64,000 bases of DNA, from the NCBI RefSeq assembly GCF_001927285.1, contig NZ_MSIG01000003.1, positions 248,001-312,000 on the forward strand. The letters run 5' to 3'. The notes beneath the pieces are model-generated. The model was not told the DNA's origin. It worked only from the letters and a program-made list of their open reading frames with translations, and ran no database searches. Position 1 is the first letter of the stretch. Each line of letters begins with the position of its first letter. Position numbers and translations under genes: made by a program. Positions 8,711 through 16,985 of this stretch are shown in pieces. The stretch is from Mongoliimonas terrestris. GTDB lineage: Bacteria > Pseudomonadota > Alphaproteobacteria > Rhizobiales > Pleomorphomonadaceae.

Positions 8711-9148
8711 TCAGTCCAGCTGGTGCGCCGGCACGCTGGCGGTGGCCCAGGCGGCGCCGAGGTCGGTGAGGCTCATCTCGATGCACTCCACGTCGAGGCG
8801 GATGCAGCCGCCGCCGGCGAACTCCAGGTGGACGTGACCGGCGGGCGTCTCGCCCGGCTCGAAGCGGATGGTGAGGAGTTCCAGCACCGCGTCCTTGGCG
8901 TCCTGGCGGATGCGCGTCGCCTTCACGGCCTCGACGCGGGCAAAGTGCAGGCAGGCGCGCCGCCGCTCGAAGGTCTTCGCCGTCTCGTCCAGCTTCTCCC
9001 AGACGAAGCGGTTCAACTGCACGAGGACGCGCTTCTCCTTCGGCCGGTAGTCCACGTCACCGATCCGCAGCACCGCGTCCTGCACGTGGGCGGACACGAC
9101 CTTCAGGTCCTCTTCGTCGAGGGCGGCAAGCTTCAGGAACTCGGACAC
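8711..9148 (-). CDS. DUF2948 family protein
   Basis: 145-residue cytoplasmic protein of the alphaproteobacterial DUF2948 family (starts MSEFLKLAALDEEDLKVVSA; core YRPKEKRVLVQLNRFVWE and RIRQDAKDAVLELLTIRFEP). It has no membrane segment or catalytic motif. It follows murA on the same strand with a 133-base gap, the order expected from other Hyphomicrobiales, where hisD usually comes next. Here hisD lies 15 kb away. Function unknown. Confidence 0.9.
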   Translation of the reverse strand: MSEFLKLAALDEEDLKVVSAHVQDAVLRIGDVDYRPKEKRVLVQLNRFVWEKLDETAKTFERRRACLHFARVEAVKATRIRQDAKDAVLELLTIRFEPGETPAGHVHLEFAGGGCIRLDVECIEMSLTDLGAAWATASVPAHQLD

Positions 9149-9281
9149 GGCAAGGGTCCTCCGGCAGGAGCGTCATTGAGCGACTGCCCGCAGATAAGGT
9201 GCGGGTGCCGCTGGCGCAACCGGTTGGAACATCTTGGGTTCCGGCGGTGCGCGACCGCCGGCCGAAGAGCGTGCGGCCCGC

Positions 9282-10571
<1,290 letters not shown>

Positions 10572-10706
10572 GCGTATCCCCGTCTGCCGGCCACGGCCGG
10601 CTAAAATCGTCAGAGGCGGCCCTCGGCGGCGGCATCGTCGGGAGCCCGCGACATCCGTGGCGCCCTCGGCCGCCTGTCCCGACCGCCTGACCCGCGTTCG
10701 GGCCGC

Positions 10707-10973
10707 TCAATCCCCGTTTCGGTCCCCCGAATCATCCGCTGATTCTGGCGCTTGCAAGGCGGGCGCGTCCACCGGCGTCGCTGGTTTTTCGGCGTCGGAG
10801 GCCGGACGATCCGCCGACCACCCGGTTTCAGGTGCGGCGAGCCCGGCCCGGCCATCCGCATCACCGGCGCGCCGGCTCTTCGCCTGGGCCTTCCGACGGC
10901 GCAGATTAGCCCTCAGCGCCTCCGCCAACCGGCGGTCGCGCTCGGAACCGGCGTGCGAAGAGCCATCCGTCAT
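10707..10973 (-). CDS. Small basic/Pro-Ala-rich protein upstream of murA, unknown function
   Basis: 88 residues. The N-terminal third (RDRRLAEALRANLRRRKAQA) is strongly basic and helical, and matches the short conserved proteins I recall upstream of murA in many alphaproteobacteria. The C-terminal part is low-complexity Ala/Pro/Asp. The open frame continues upstream to 11120, but ATG 10973 gives the family-like N-terminus (MTDGSSHAGSE). It is probably co-transcribed with murA. No function is assigned; nucleic-acid binding would be a guess from the charge. Confidence 0.6.
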   Translation of the reverse strand: MTDGSSHAGSERDRRLAEALRANLRRRKAQAKSRRAGDADGRAGLAAPETGWSADRPASDAEKPATPVDAPALQAPESADDSGDRNGD

Positions 10974-11200
10974 CCGACTGTCACCCGATCGTTCGCGCCA
11001 CCATTGGCGCCGTTCGGGCGGACCCGCAAGGCCAAAACCCCCGTTCCCCGGCCGAACGCCGCCCGTGCGGTGCAGCGACGCCACACTGCACCTCGAAGGG
11101 GGTGCGTCGAAACCGGCCAAGGAGGGCTTGCACGCCCTGTCGAACTATGGCAGAGGTGCACCCGCAAACGACGACCGGCTTGAAGGCCGTCGCGTCCGGC

Positions 11201-11275
<75 letters not shown>

Positions 11276-11557
11276 TTTTCCCCCGCTTTTTCTCGTTCCG
11301 GTTCTGAAAGTCTCAGGGCCCGTTTTCCGGACGTTGTCTTGCTCCGGCATGTCCTGCCTTTGGGCCGGACGGCTATGGTTTGCCGACACGGAAGCTTCAC
11401 CCTTCAAGGCGGCGAGAGGCGGTCCCGGCGCGTCGCCATGCAGGACTTATGACTTTGGTGCGGCTCACCGAGCCGCGACGCGCGCCCGCGTGTCCGGCGG
11501 ATCGCGAGCATCGCGTCGGCTGTACCTCCACGGGCCGGGGCTGACCGGGCGGCGGCG

Positions 11558-11728
11558 TCAGCCGCCGCCGATGCCTTCCGTGACGACGCCCGTTCCGTCG
11601 CAGGTCGGGCAGGGGGCCTCATTCAGACGGCCGCTGCCGCGACAGTCCGGGCAGACGTTCTCGCCGGTGCCGGGCGTGCCGGGCGTGGCCTCGTCTCCGG
11701 CAGAGGGCGGGGTGGGGGTGTCGGACAT
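11558..11728 (-). CDS. Small DnaJ-zinc-finger-like protein
   Basis: 56-residue protein whose second half carries two CxxCxGxG-type knuckles: CPDCRGSG (residues 26-33) and CPTCDGTG (40-47). This is the pattern of the DnaJ/HscA-type cysteine-rich zinc domain, here in a minimal two-knuckle form that can hold one zinc ion. AGGAGG lies just before ATG 11728. The N-terminal half is a flexible Pro/Thr/Gly linker. The downstream side faces tRNA-Thr; the upstream neighbour on the same strand is the DUF2188 gene. Role unknown; such proteins may act as protein-binding or zinc-storage modules. Confidence 0.75.
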   Translation of the reverse strand: MSDTPTPPSAGDEATPGTPGTGENVCPDCRGSGRLNEAPCPTCDGTGVVTEGIGGG

Positions 11729-11816
11729 CAGCGGGCCTCCTCGTTCGATCTCGCCCCCCGGGAAACGGGCGGTCCGCCGCAGCCGTTCCGCCCGCGTCCG
11801 GCCGCCTCGGTCCGTC

Positions 11817-12059
11817 TTAGTCCAGGACCACGTCCGGGTCCGGCCGATCATCGCCGCGCGCCCATTCGCGCTTCCAGCGGCCATCGGCATCCTGGTAGAG
11901 AATCGCGGTGTCGTCGCCGGGCGCGTGCTGGTGCGCCGCTGCCGCCTTGGCTGCCTGGAAGGCGTCGTCGCGCGTGTCGAAGGTCTCCGAGAAGCTGTCG
12001 CCGAGCCGATAGGCCCAGCCGCCCATGTGTTCCACCACATGGTAGTGAAGGTCGGCCAT
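11817..12059 (-). CDS. DUF2188-like small protein
   Basis: 80-residue soluble protein that looks like the DUF2188 fold: an opening strand MADLHYHVVEHMGGWAYRLG, then DTRDDAFQAAKAAAAHQHAP and a closing strand TAILYQDADGRWKREWARGD. Members share the 'W-x-V-x5-A-x5-F-x-T-x2-E-A' plan, and the family is without known function. GGGAGA lies a few bases before ATG 12059. It may form a two-gene unit with the zinc-knuckle gene 88 bases downstream. Confidence 0.75.
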   Translation of the reverse strand: MADLHYHVVEHMGGWAYRLGDSFSETFDTRDDAFQAAKAAAAHQHAPGDDTAILYQDADGRWKREWARGDDRPDPDVVLD

Positions 12060-12508
12060 GGTCCGTCTCTCCCTGTCGTTCTTGTCGATTCGATTCGTGG
12101 ACTGAAGGGTTTGTCCCCCCGGTCGGCGGGTCAACGGCAGGGCGCGCGAACCTGTTCCGAGCGCTCCGGACCGGTGTTTCGCCGCACCGCCGACACCCAC
12201 GCCGAAGATGACATCCTCTTGCCGGATTGTCTCACGTTCGCGTGAGATCGCCGCTGTGGGGCCGCAACGGTCCGGCCCACAATTCCGGCGGCCACATACT
12301 CGCTTATGTGCCTGGAAAACCTGTGGGTTTCCCTTATGGAAAAACTGTCCTGCGGTGCTGTCTTCACGCCTCTTTACATCGTAAGGTTTGACATACATCT
12401 CGCGCCGTACATATAATTTTTTCGTGATCTAAAACGTCGTGGGGGCGGCGTTGGACTCGCTCCGGATCCGTCTGTCGTCCCCGTGCCGACCGTCCCGAAC
12501 GAGCGAGA
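12060..12508. other. Intergenic region with a UUCG hairpin and a strong promoter
   Basis: 449 bases without a supported gene. It has a perfect 7-bp stem with a TTCG loop (TCTCACG-TTCG-CGTGAGA, 12230-12247) and a weaker dyad CACATA/TATGTG at 12293-12310. The last 150 bases are clearly AT-richer than the surroundings and contain the consensus promoter annotated separately. Confidence 0.6.
12388..12417 (+). promoter_or_regulatory. Consensus sigma-70 promoter
   Basis: TTGACA (12388-12393) and TATAAT (12412-12417), both perfect consensus hexamers, separated by 18 bases, in an AT-rich island. It points at the regulator gene starting near 12509, implying a leader of roughly 85 bases. A perfect match is unusual in a GC-rich alphaproteobacterial genome. 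Confidence 0.75.
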
Positions 12509-13252
12509 TTGACGCACACCGTGCTGAACACCGCGACCCGTGACACCCCGGACGTGCTGATCCTGTCGGAGGACGGCGACTACCGAATTCTCTCCGACAT
12601 GCTGGCGGCACGCGGCATCACGGTGTCGCTGATCAATCCGCTGGTCGCACCTGTCCCCGACAGCGCCCTCGATGCCGACCTCATCGTGCTCGGCGGGCTG
12701 AAGTCCGATGGGGGCTGTGGCGGCTACCAGGCGTTCAATCGCTGCGCGGCGGTCCGGCGCACCATCGTGGTTCTGGCGGAGGCCGATCCGGAGGCGGTCG
12801 ACGACCTCTATCGGAAGGGCGCGGCGGTCGTCTTCGTCCGCCCGGTGGACTACCACCATCTCTGCCTCCAGTGCGCCTACTTCCTGGAGCGGGCCCGCAG
12901 CGGCAGCCGGCCGGTTCGGATCGCCGACACGGTGTTCGATCCGGCTCGGCGGCAGATCCACATGTCGGCCGACCGGGGCGTCCGCCTGACGGAAGCCGAG
13001 ACGCGCATCCTGGTGCTCCTCTCCGATCGCCCGGGACAGGCCGTCGGCAAGGACGAGATCTCCGAGTACGTGTTCCGCAAGCCCTACGACAAGTACGACC
13101 GGCGGATCGACGTCCACATCTCCAACATTCGCCGCAAGCTGCGCGATGCCGGACTGGCGGTGCGCATCGACTCGTCCCGTCTCGGCGGGGTGCGGCTGGT
13201 GGCCGAGGCGGAGGCGGCGGGGCTCGTCGACCATGTGGAAGCCGCCGGCTGA
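12509..13252 (+). CDS. OmpR-type winged-helix regulator with degenerate receiver domain
   Basis: 247-residue DNA-binding protein. Residues 14-120 have a receiver-like fold (PDVLILSEDGDYRILSDMLA), but the strand that should carry the phosphorylated Asp reads LIVLGGLKSD, and the usual Lys-Pro is Arg-Pro (VFVRPVDYHH). Phosphorylation is therefore unlikely. Residues 140-235 are a Trans_reg_C winged helix with RRIDVHISNIRRKLRDAGL as recognition helix. No kinase gene is adjacent. TTG 12509 is the first start; GTG 12521 is also possible and neither has a clear Shine-Dalgarno sequence. A strong consensus promoter lies upstream. The target is unknown; the porin 0.9 kb downstream is a candidate. Confidence 0.8.
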   Translation: MTHTVLNTATRDTPDVLILSEDGDYRILSDMLAARGITVSLINPLVAPVPDSALDADLIVLGGLKSDGGCGGYQAFNRCAAVRRTIVVLAEADPEAVDDLYRKGAAVVFVRPVDYHHLCLQCAYFLERARSGSRPVRIADTVFDPARRQIHMSADRGVRLTEAETRILVLLSDRPGQAVGKDEISEYVFRKPYDKYDRRIDVHISNIRRKLRDAGLAVRIDSSRLGGVRLVAEAEAAGLVDHVEAAG

Positions 13253-13386
13253 CCGGCACCGAACCTCTTGAAAGGCCCTGAGCGACTTGCGACCGCGCAA
13301 GGGCTCCAAAGCCGTCGGGTGCCGCCCCTGACCCGCAATGACCGTGGCCGCTGCGGCCGCCCGTGACCCGCGAGGATTTGAAAGCG

Positions 13387-13776
13387 ATGTCGGTCTGCGC
13401 CGCCAAGAGCCTGAACAAGACGGATCTGCGCCGCATGGAGCGCCGGTCCCGCTTTCTCAGCACGGCCCTGAAGGCCTTCACTGCGGACAAGCGGATCTTC
13501 ATCATCGAGCTTCTGGCGGACCAGGATCTCAGCGTCACGGAGATCTGCGACGCGACCGGCGTGAGCCAACCGAACGTCTCCCAGCAGCTCGCCGTTCTGA
13601 AGAAGCAGGGGCTGGTGAAATCCCGCCGCGAGGGCCGAATCATTCGCTACCGGCTCAACCGGCCGAAGCTGCAGGATCTCTACGCCCAGATCGGCCAGAG
13701 CTTCGGCGTTCTGCCCCCGGCCGCCCTGCCGGCCGTGCCCGCCGCCGCCGACAGTTCGGCCGCGCTCGCCGGCTGA
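13387..13776 (+). CDS. ArsR-family winged-helix regulator
   Basis: 129 residues from ATG 13387. A GTG at 13363 would add eight residues; GAGG near 13372 can serve the ATG. Typical ArsR fold: FTADKRIFIIELLADQDLSV, then the helix-turn-helix EICDATGVSQPNVSQQLAVL and wing RREGRIIRYRLN. The metal-binding ELCVCD motif of ArsR is reduced to a single Cys (TEICDATG), so a metal sensor of the classic type is unlikely. The C-terminal 30 residues are Ala/Pro-rich. It follows the winged-helix regulator by 134 bases on the same strand and ends before an intrinsic terminator. Confidence 0.85.
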   Translation: MSVCAAKSLNKTDLRRMERRSRFLSTALKAFTADKRIFIIELLADQDLSVTEICDATGVSQPNVSQQLAVLKKQGLVKSRREGRIIRYRLNRPKLQDLYAQIGQSFGVLPPAALPAVPAAADSSAALAG

Positions 13777-13834
13777 GTCCGCCCCACATCGTCCCCACAG
13801 GTCTAGCCGTCCGTCCTCGCCGGGCGGACGCGCG

Positions 13835-13870
13835 CGCCGGCAGACGTCCAACCGTCTCGCCGGCGTTTTT
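13835..13870 (+). terminator. Rho-independent terminator after the ArsR-type gene
   Basis: CGCCGGCAGACG pairs with CGTCTCGCCGGCG (one bulged C) over a 6-base loop and is followed by TTTTT at 13866-13870. It isolates the regulator genes from the porin promoter. Confidence 0.8.
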
Positions 13871-13962
13871 CGTCTCCTCGTGCATCGTCTTAAAAGTAAA
13901 AAGCTTTTAACGATTCCGACCCGCCCGGCGCCTGTGTTGTATTGCAGCAACAAGATAAGTCG

Positions 13963-13992
13963 CTTTACATTCCTTTACATTCGTTTTCATTG
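13963..13992 (+). promoter_or_regulatory. Triple 10-bp direct repeat upstream of the porin
   Basis: Three consecutive decamers: CTTTACATTC, CTTTACATTC, GTTTTCATTG. A tandem array with 10-bp period is what OmpR-family dimers bind on porin promoters. It lies about 180 bases before the porin ATG in a notably AT-rich stretch (13890-14050). The binding protein is not known. Confidence 0.6.
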
Positions 13993-14170
13993 ATAGATTT
14001 GGTTGTCCGACAGAATATGCCCTTGTCGATCGCACGGCATCAGTTCTTGAGATCAGGTGACCGACGCGAATAAAGGCCGTTCGGAACGTGCGGCGCAGAT
14101 CTTGTCCGATCGAGTCGCTCAAAAACTTGGTGATGCTCGAGACGGCTGCCGAAAACTGGAGACTTCGACG

Positions 14171-15154
14171 ATGACGCTTAGGGCTATTCTACTGGGCACC
14201 GCCGCTGGCCTGATGGCCGTTTCGGGCGCTCAGGCCGCGGACCTGCCGGGTGAACCGGTTCCTGCGGCCGTCGACTACGTGAAGGTGTGCGACACCTTCG
14301 GCAAGGGCTTCTTCTACATCCCGGGCACCGAGACCTGCCTGGACATCTCCGGCCGCGTGCGCTTCCGCGTCACGGCTGACTTCGAAGACGAGACCGTCCA
14401 GTTCCGCGCTGACGGCCGTGTCGACTTCGACGCCCGCACCATGACCGAGTACGGCCAGCTGCGGTCGTTCTTCCGCCTGGGCGCCGGTGACGGCCGCACC
14501 ACCAACGTGGAAAACGCCTTCATCCAGCTCGGCTACCTGACCGTCGGCCTCGCCGGCGATCTCTACAACGCCGACATCCTGTATGGTATCAACGACTTCG
14601 CCCAGGGCGGCTTCGACGACACCATCCAGATCACGGTGCTCGCCGACGATCTGGGCGGCGGCTTCTACGCCGGTGCCTCGCTCCTCACTCAGACCGACGA
14701 AGACCTGCGCGTGACCGCCGACGATGAAGAGGACCTGGAGATCCAGGCCGCCATCGGCATCGCCGGCCAGCCCTGGGGCAGCGTCGACCTCTCGGTCTTC
14801 TACGCTCCGCAGGACACCGACGACGCCTTCGGCGCAAAGCTGACCGGCGACCTGACCATCGCCGACGGCTTCGACGCTCGCCTGAGCGCCGCCTACGTCG
14901 ACACCGGCGCGGTCGAGGCCTTCATCCTCGGCGCCGCTGCGTCCTTCGCGGTCTCCGACGCGGCCACCATCTATGCCGGTATCCGCTACGACATCGAAGA
15001 CGACTCTGAAGACGATATCGGCGCGAACATCGGCGTCGACTACACCGTCGTCTCCGGCCTCGTCCTCACCGGCGAAGTGTCCTACAGCGACAGCGACGAA
15101 GACGGCGACGACGAAGACGTCACCGCCATCATCCAGCTGTCCCGCACCTGGTAA
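14171..15154 (+). CDS. Outer-membrane porin, Omp2b/Porin_2 family
   Basis: 327-residue general porin. The signal peptide MTLRAILLGTAAGLMAVSGA with AQA cleavage near residue 22 is followed by the Porin_2 landmarks VDYVKVCDTFGKGFFYIPGT and CLDISGRVRFRV, with two cysteines as in Brucella Omp2b. The remainder is alternating beta-strand sequence ending in an aromatic residue (QLSRTW), as required for barrel assembly. It is shorter than Omp2b (about 360). The predicted loops are very acidic (EDDSEDD, DEDGDDED), suggesting cation preference. ATG 14171 begins the signal peptide; the frame is open further upstream but without similarity. It is flanked by the triple repeat and a strong terminator, so monocistronic. 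Confidence 0.93.
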   Translation: MTLRAILLGTAAGLMAVSGAQAADLPGEPVPAAVDYVKVCDTFGKGFFYIPGTETCLDISGRVRFRVTADFEDETVQFRADGRVDFDARTMTEYGQLRSFFRLGAGDGRTTNVENAFIQLGYLTVGLAGDLYNADILYGINDFAQGGFDDTIQITVLADDLGGGFYAGASLLTQTDEDLRVTADDEEDLEIQAAIGIAGQPWGSVDLSVFYAPQDTDDAFGAKLTGDLTIADGFDARLSAAYVDTGAVEAFILGAAASFAVSDAATIYAGIRYDIEDDSEDDIGANIGVDYTVVSGLVLTGEVSYSDSDEDGDDEDVTAIIQLSRTW

Positions 15155-15180
15155 GACCCTTCCGGTCTGACCGACGAGAA

Positions 15181-15205
15181 GGCCCGGCGCAAGCCGGGCC
15201 TTTTT
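15181..15205 (+). terminator. Rho-independent terminator of the porin gene
   Basis: Perfect GGCCCGGC-GCAA-GCCGGGCC hairpin followed by TTTTT, 26 bases after the porin stop codon. Confidence 0.95.
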
Positions 15206-15326
15206 CGTTTGCGACGAGGATTCGGTCTTCAGCTAGCCGGGACTCACGCGCACGGAGATACGCGCCCGCCCGAAGCGAGGCGCTGGCGGGGCGCGGGTCA
15301 TCGCCACGGGAAAAGGATCCCGGCCG

Positions 15327-16790
15327 CTACTCGGCCGGCACCTGGAAGGCGGCGGCGGTGGAGATGCCCTTTACCGTGGCGGCACCGGCCGGGGCCGTGT
15401 CGCCCCAGAGGCCGCGGCCCGCCTTGCGGGCGTTCGCGGCGGCATCGCGGTAGGCCTCCGGCGCGCCGTCCGCCGGGACGGCCAGGCCCTCGTTCACCAG
15501 CCAGAGCGCCATGTCGACGCCGCCGGAAACGCACACGGCCGAAATCCGGCCGGGGGTGATGGACGACCCGCCGGCCTTGCCGCAGGTCACCTCCGTCTGC
15601 CCGATTCGCGACGAGAGCGCCGCGCGGGCGAACGCGCCGCAGCGCCAGACGGTGTCGCCGGACTTGCAGGTCTCGGAGAACTCGGGCGCTTTCACGTATT
15701 GAAGGCTGTAGGTGACGGCCCCCGTGTTCGTCGTGGCGAACAGTGTACGGGCGTCGCGGACCACGACGCGGGCGAAGGTCTGGCCGTTCTCCACCGGCAC
15801 CGGCGGCGCGAGCTCGGCCTGCGTGGGGGGCGGCGGCACCGGCGCGGCGGCCGGTTCGGGCGGCGCCACGGCGGCGACCTCCACGGGCGCGGCAGGCGAT
15901 TCGGCGGGAGCCGCCGCTGGCGGCGCTGCCGCTGCCGGAACAGGCGCCGGCGCCTCCTCAACGGGGCGCGGTGGCACGAGCGGCTGCGGCGATGCCGCCG
16001 CAAGCGTCGATCCGCTGTCCGCGGTCGGCGCGGAGAGGCTCGTCGCCAGCGTGCTGATGGACGCACCGGCAAGCGCGACGTCCGCCGGGGCAAGGTCGGC
16101 CGCCGGCTTCGGAGCCTCGGCGGCAACCGCGTGGGCGGCCTCGATCAAGTCCTCGATCCGCGGCGCCGCGTCGTCGGTCGCCTCGGCGGCATCCGTCTCG
16201 GCCGGCGGCGGTTCCGCGGTCGCCACCTCGACCGGCTCGGCCTCAGGCGGCCGGGGCCGCGGCACGGGACTGTCGTCGGTCGCCACGGCCGCCAATTCGT
16301 CGGGGGCCTGTCCGGCGTCGGTCTGTTCGGCAGCGGAAGACGACGCAGCGGCGATCGCGGGCGTTTGGGCCTCCACGACGGCGGGCGCGCTCGGCGGCGG
16401 GGGAGGGGGCGTATCGGCCGACGGCGGACGCGGAACCCGCGGGTCGGCCACCACCACGCCATGGTCGGCCCCGCTGCCGAGCGGCATGATCTGGCGCACC
16501 GGGCGGTCGCTCGCGAGCGGGCCGGCGGGCCGCAGCTTCACCGGCTTGGCTTCCACGGCGGACGCGGCATCCGCTTCGGACGCATCGGTCGCGGTATTCG
16601 GGGTCGCCACGGCGCCAGGGTCGATCATCGCCTGAAGGGTTGGCTGCGGGCGCGCGAGCCCGTCCGCCGGGCCGGTCTCGGCGGTCACCGGGACGTCCAG
16701 CAGGACGGCGACCGCCGCAATGCCGCCGACCGTCACGGTCAGGCCGGCCACCAGAGGCCCCAGGATCGGTCCGCTTCCATACCGTGCCAT
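15327..16790 (-). CDS. Membrane-anchored thermonuclease-like (SNase) protein with long Ala/Pro linker
   Basis: 487 residues from ATG 16790. An N-terminal membrane anchor (GPLVAGLTVTVGGIAAVAVL) is followed by roughly 300 residues rich in Ala, Pro and Glu, then a C-terminal SNase-like domain of about 150 residues. Recognisable stretches are QYVKAPEFSETC, WRCGAFARAAL and ALWLVNEGLA, with RKAGRGLWGD near the end. I could not confirm the catalytic Arg/Glu/Arg set, so activity is uncertain; many alphaproteobacterial relatives have degenerate sites. The open frame extends to 16859 without a better start. It stands alone and is convergent with the porin. Confidence 0.7.
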   Translation of the reverse strand: MARYGSGPILGPLVAGLTVTVGGIAAVAVLLDVPVTAETGPADGLARPQPTLQAMIDPGAVATPNTATDASEADAASAVEAKPVKLRPAGPLASDRPVRQIMPLGSGADHGVVVADPRVPRPPSADTPPPPPPSAPAVVEAQTPAIAAASSSAAEQTDAGQAPDELAAVATDDSPVPRPRPPEAEPVEVATAEPPPAETDAAEATDDAAPRIEDLIEAAHAVAAEAPKPAADLAPADVALAGASISTLATSLSAPTADSGSTLAAASPQPLVPPRPVEEAPAPVPAAAAPPAAAPAESPAAPVEVAAVAPPEPAAAPVPPPPTQAELAPPVPVENGQTFARVVVRDARTLFATTNTGAVTYSLQYVKAPEFSETCKSGDTVWRCGAFARAALSSRIGQTEVTCGKAGGSSITPGRISAVCVSGGVDMALWLVNEGLAVPADGAPEAYRDAAANARKAGRGLWGDTAPAGAATVKGISTAAAFQVPAE

Positions 16791-16985
16791 CACCCAACCC
16801 CCATCCAGCCGCATGCGCCGGCCGGCACTCGCACGCATAAATAATTCAGCACGCTCCATTTAATGCAAAAGACCCTGCATGGTCCATCGGCACCGGCAAC
16901 TCTGCCGTAAAAGATGCCGAGAACGCCGCAACCGAAGCGCGAGTCACCTGACTTGCCGGGCCGCAAACGAGCGGTCGCCTTGGCG

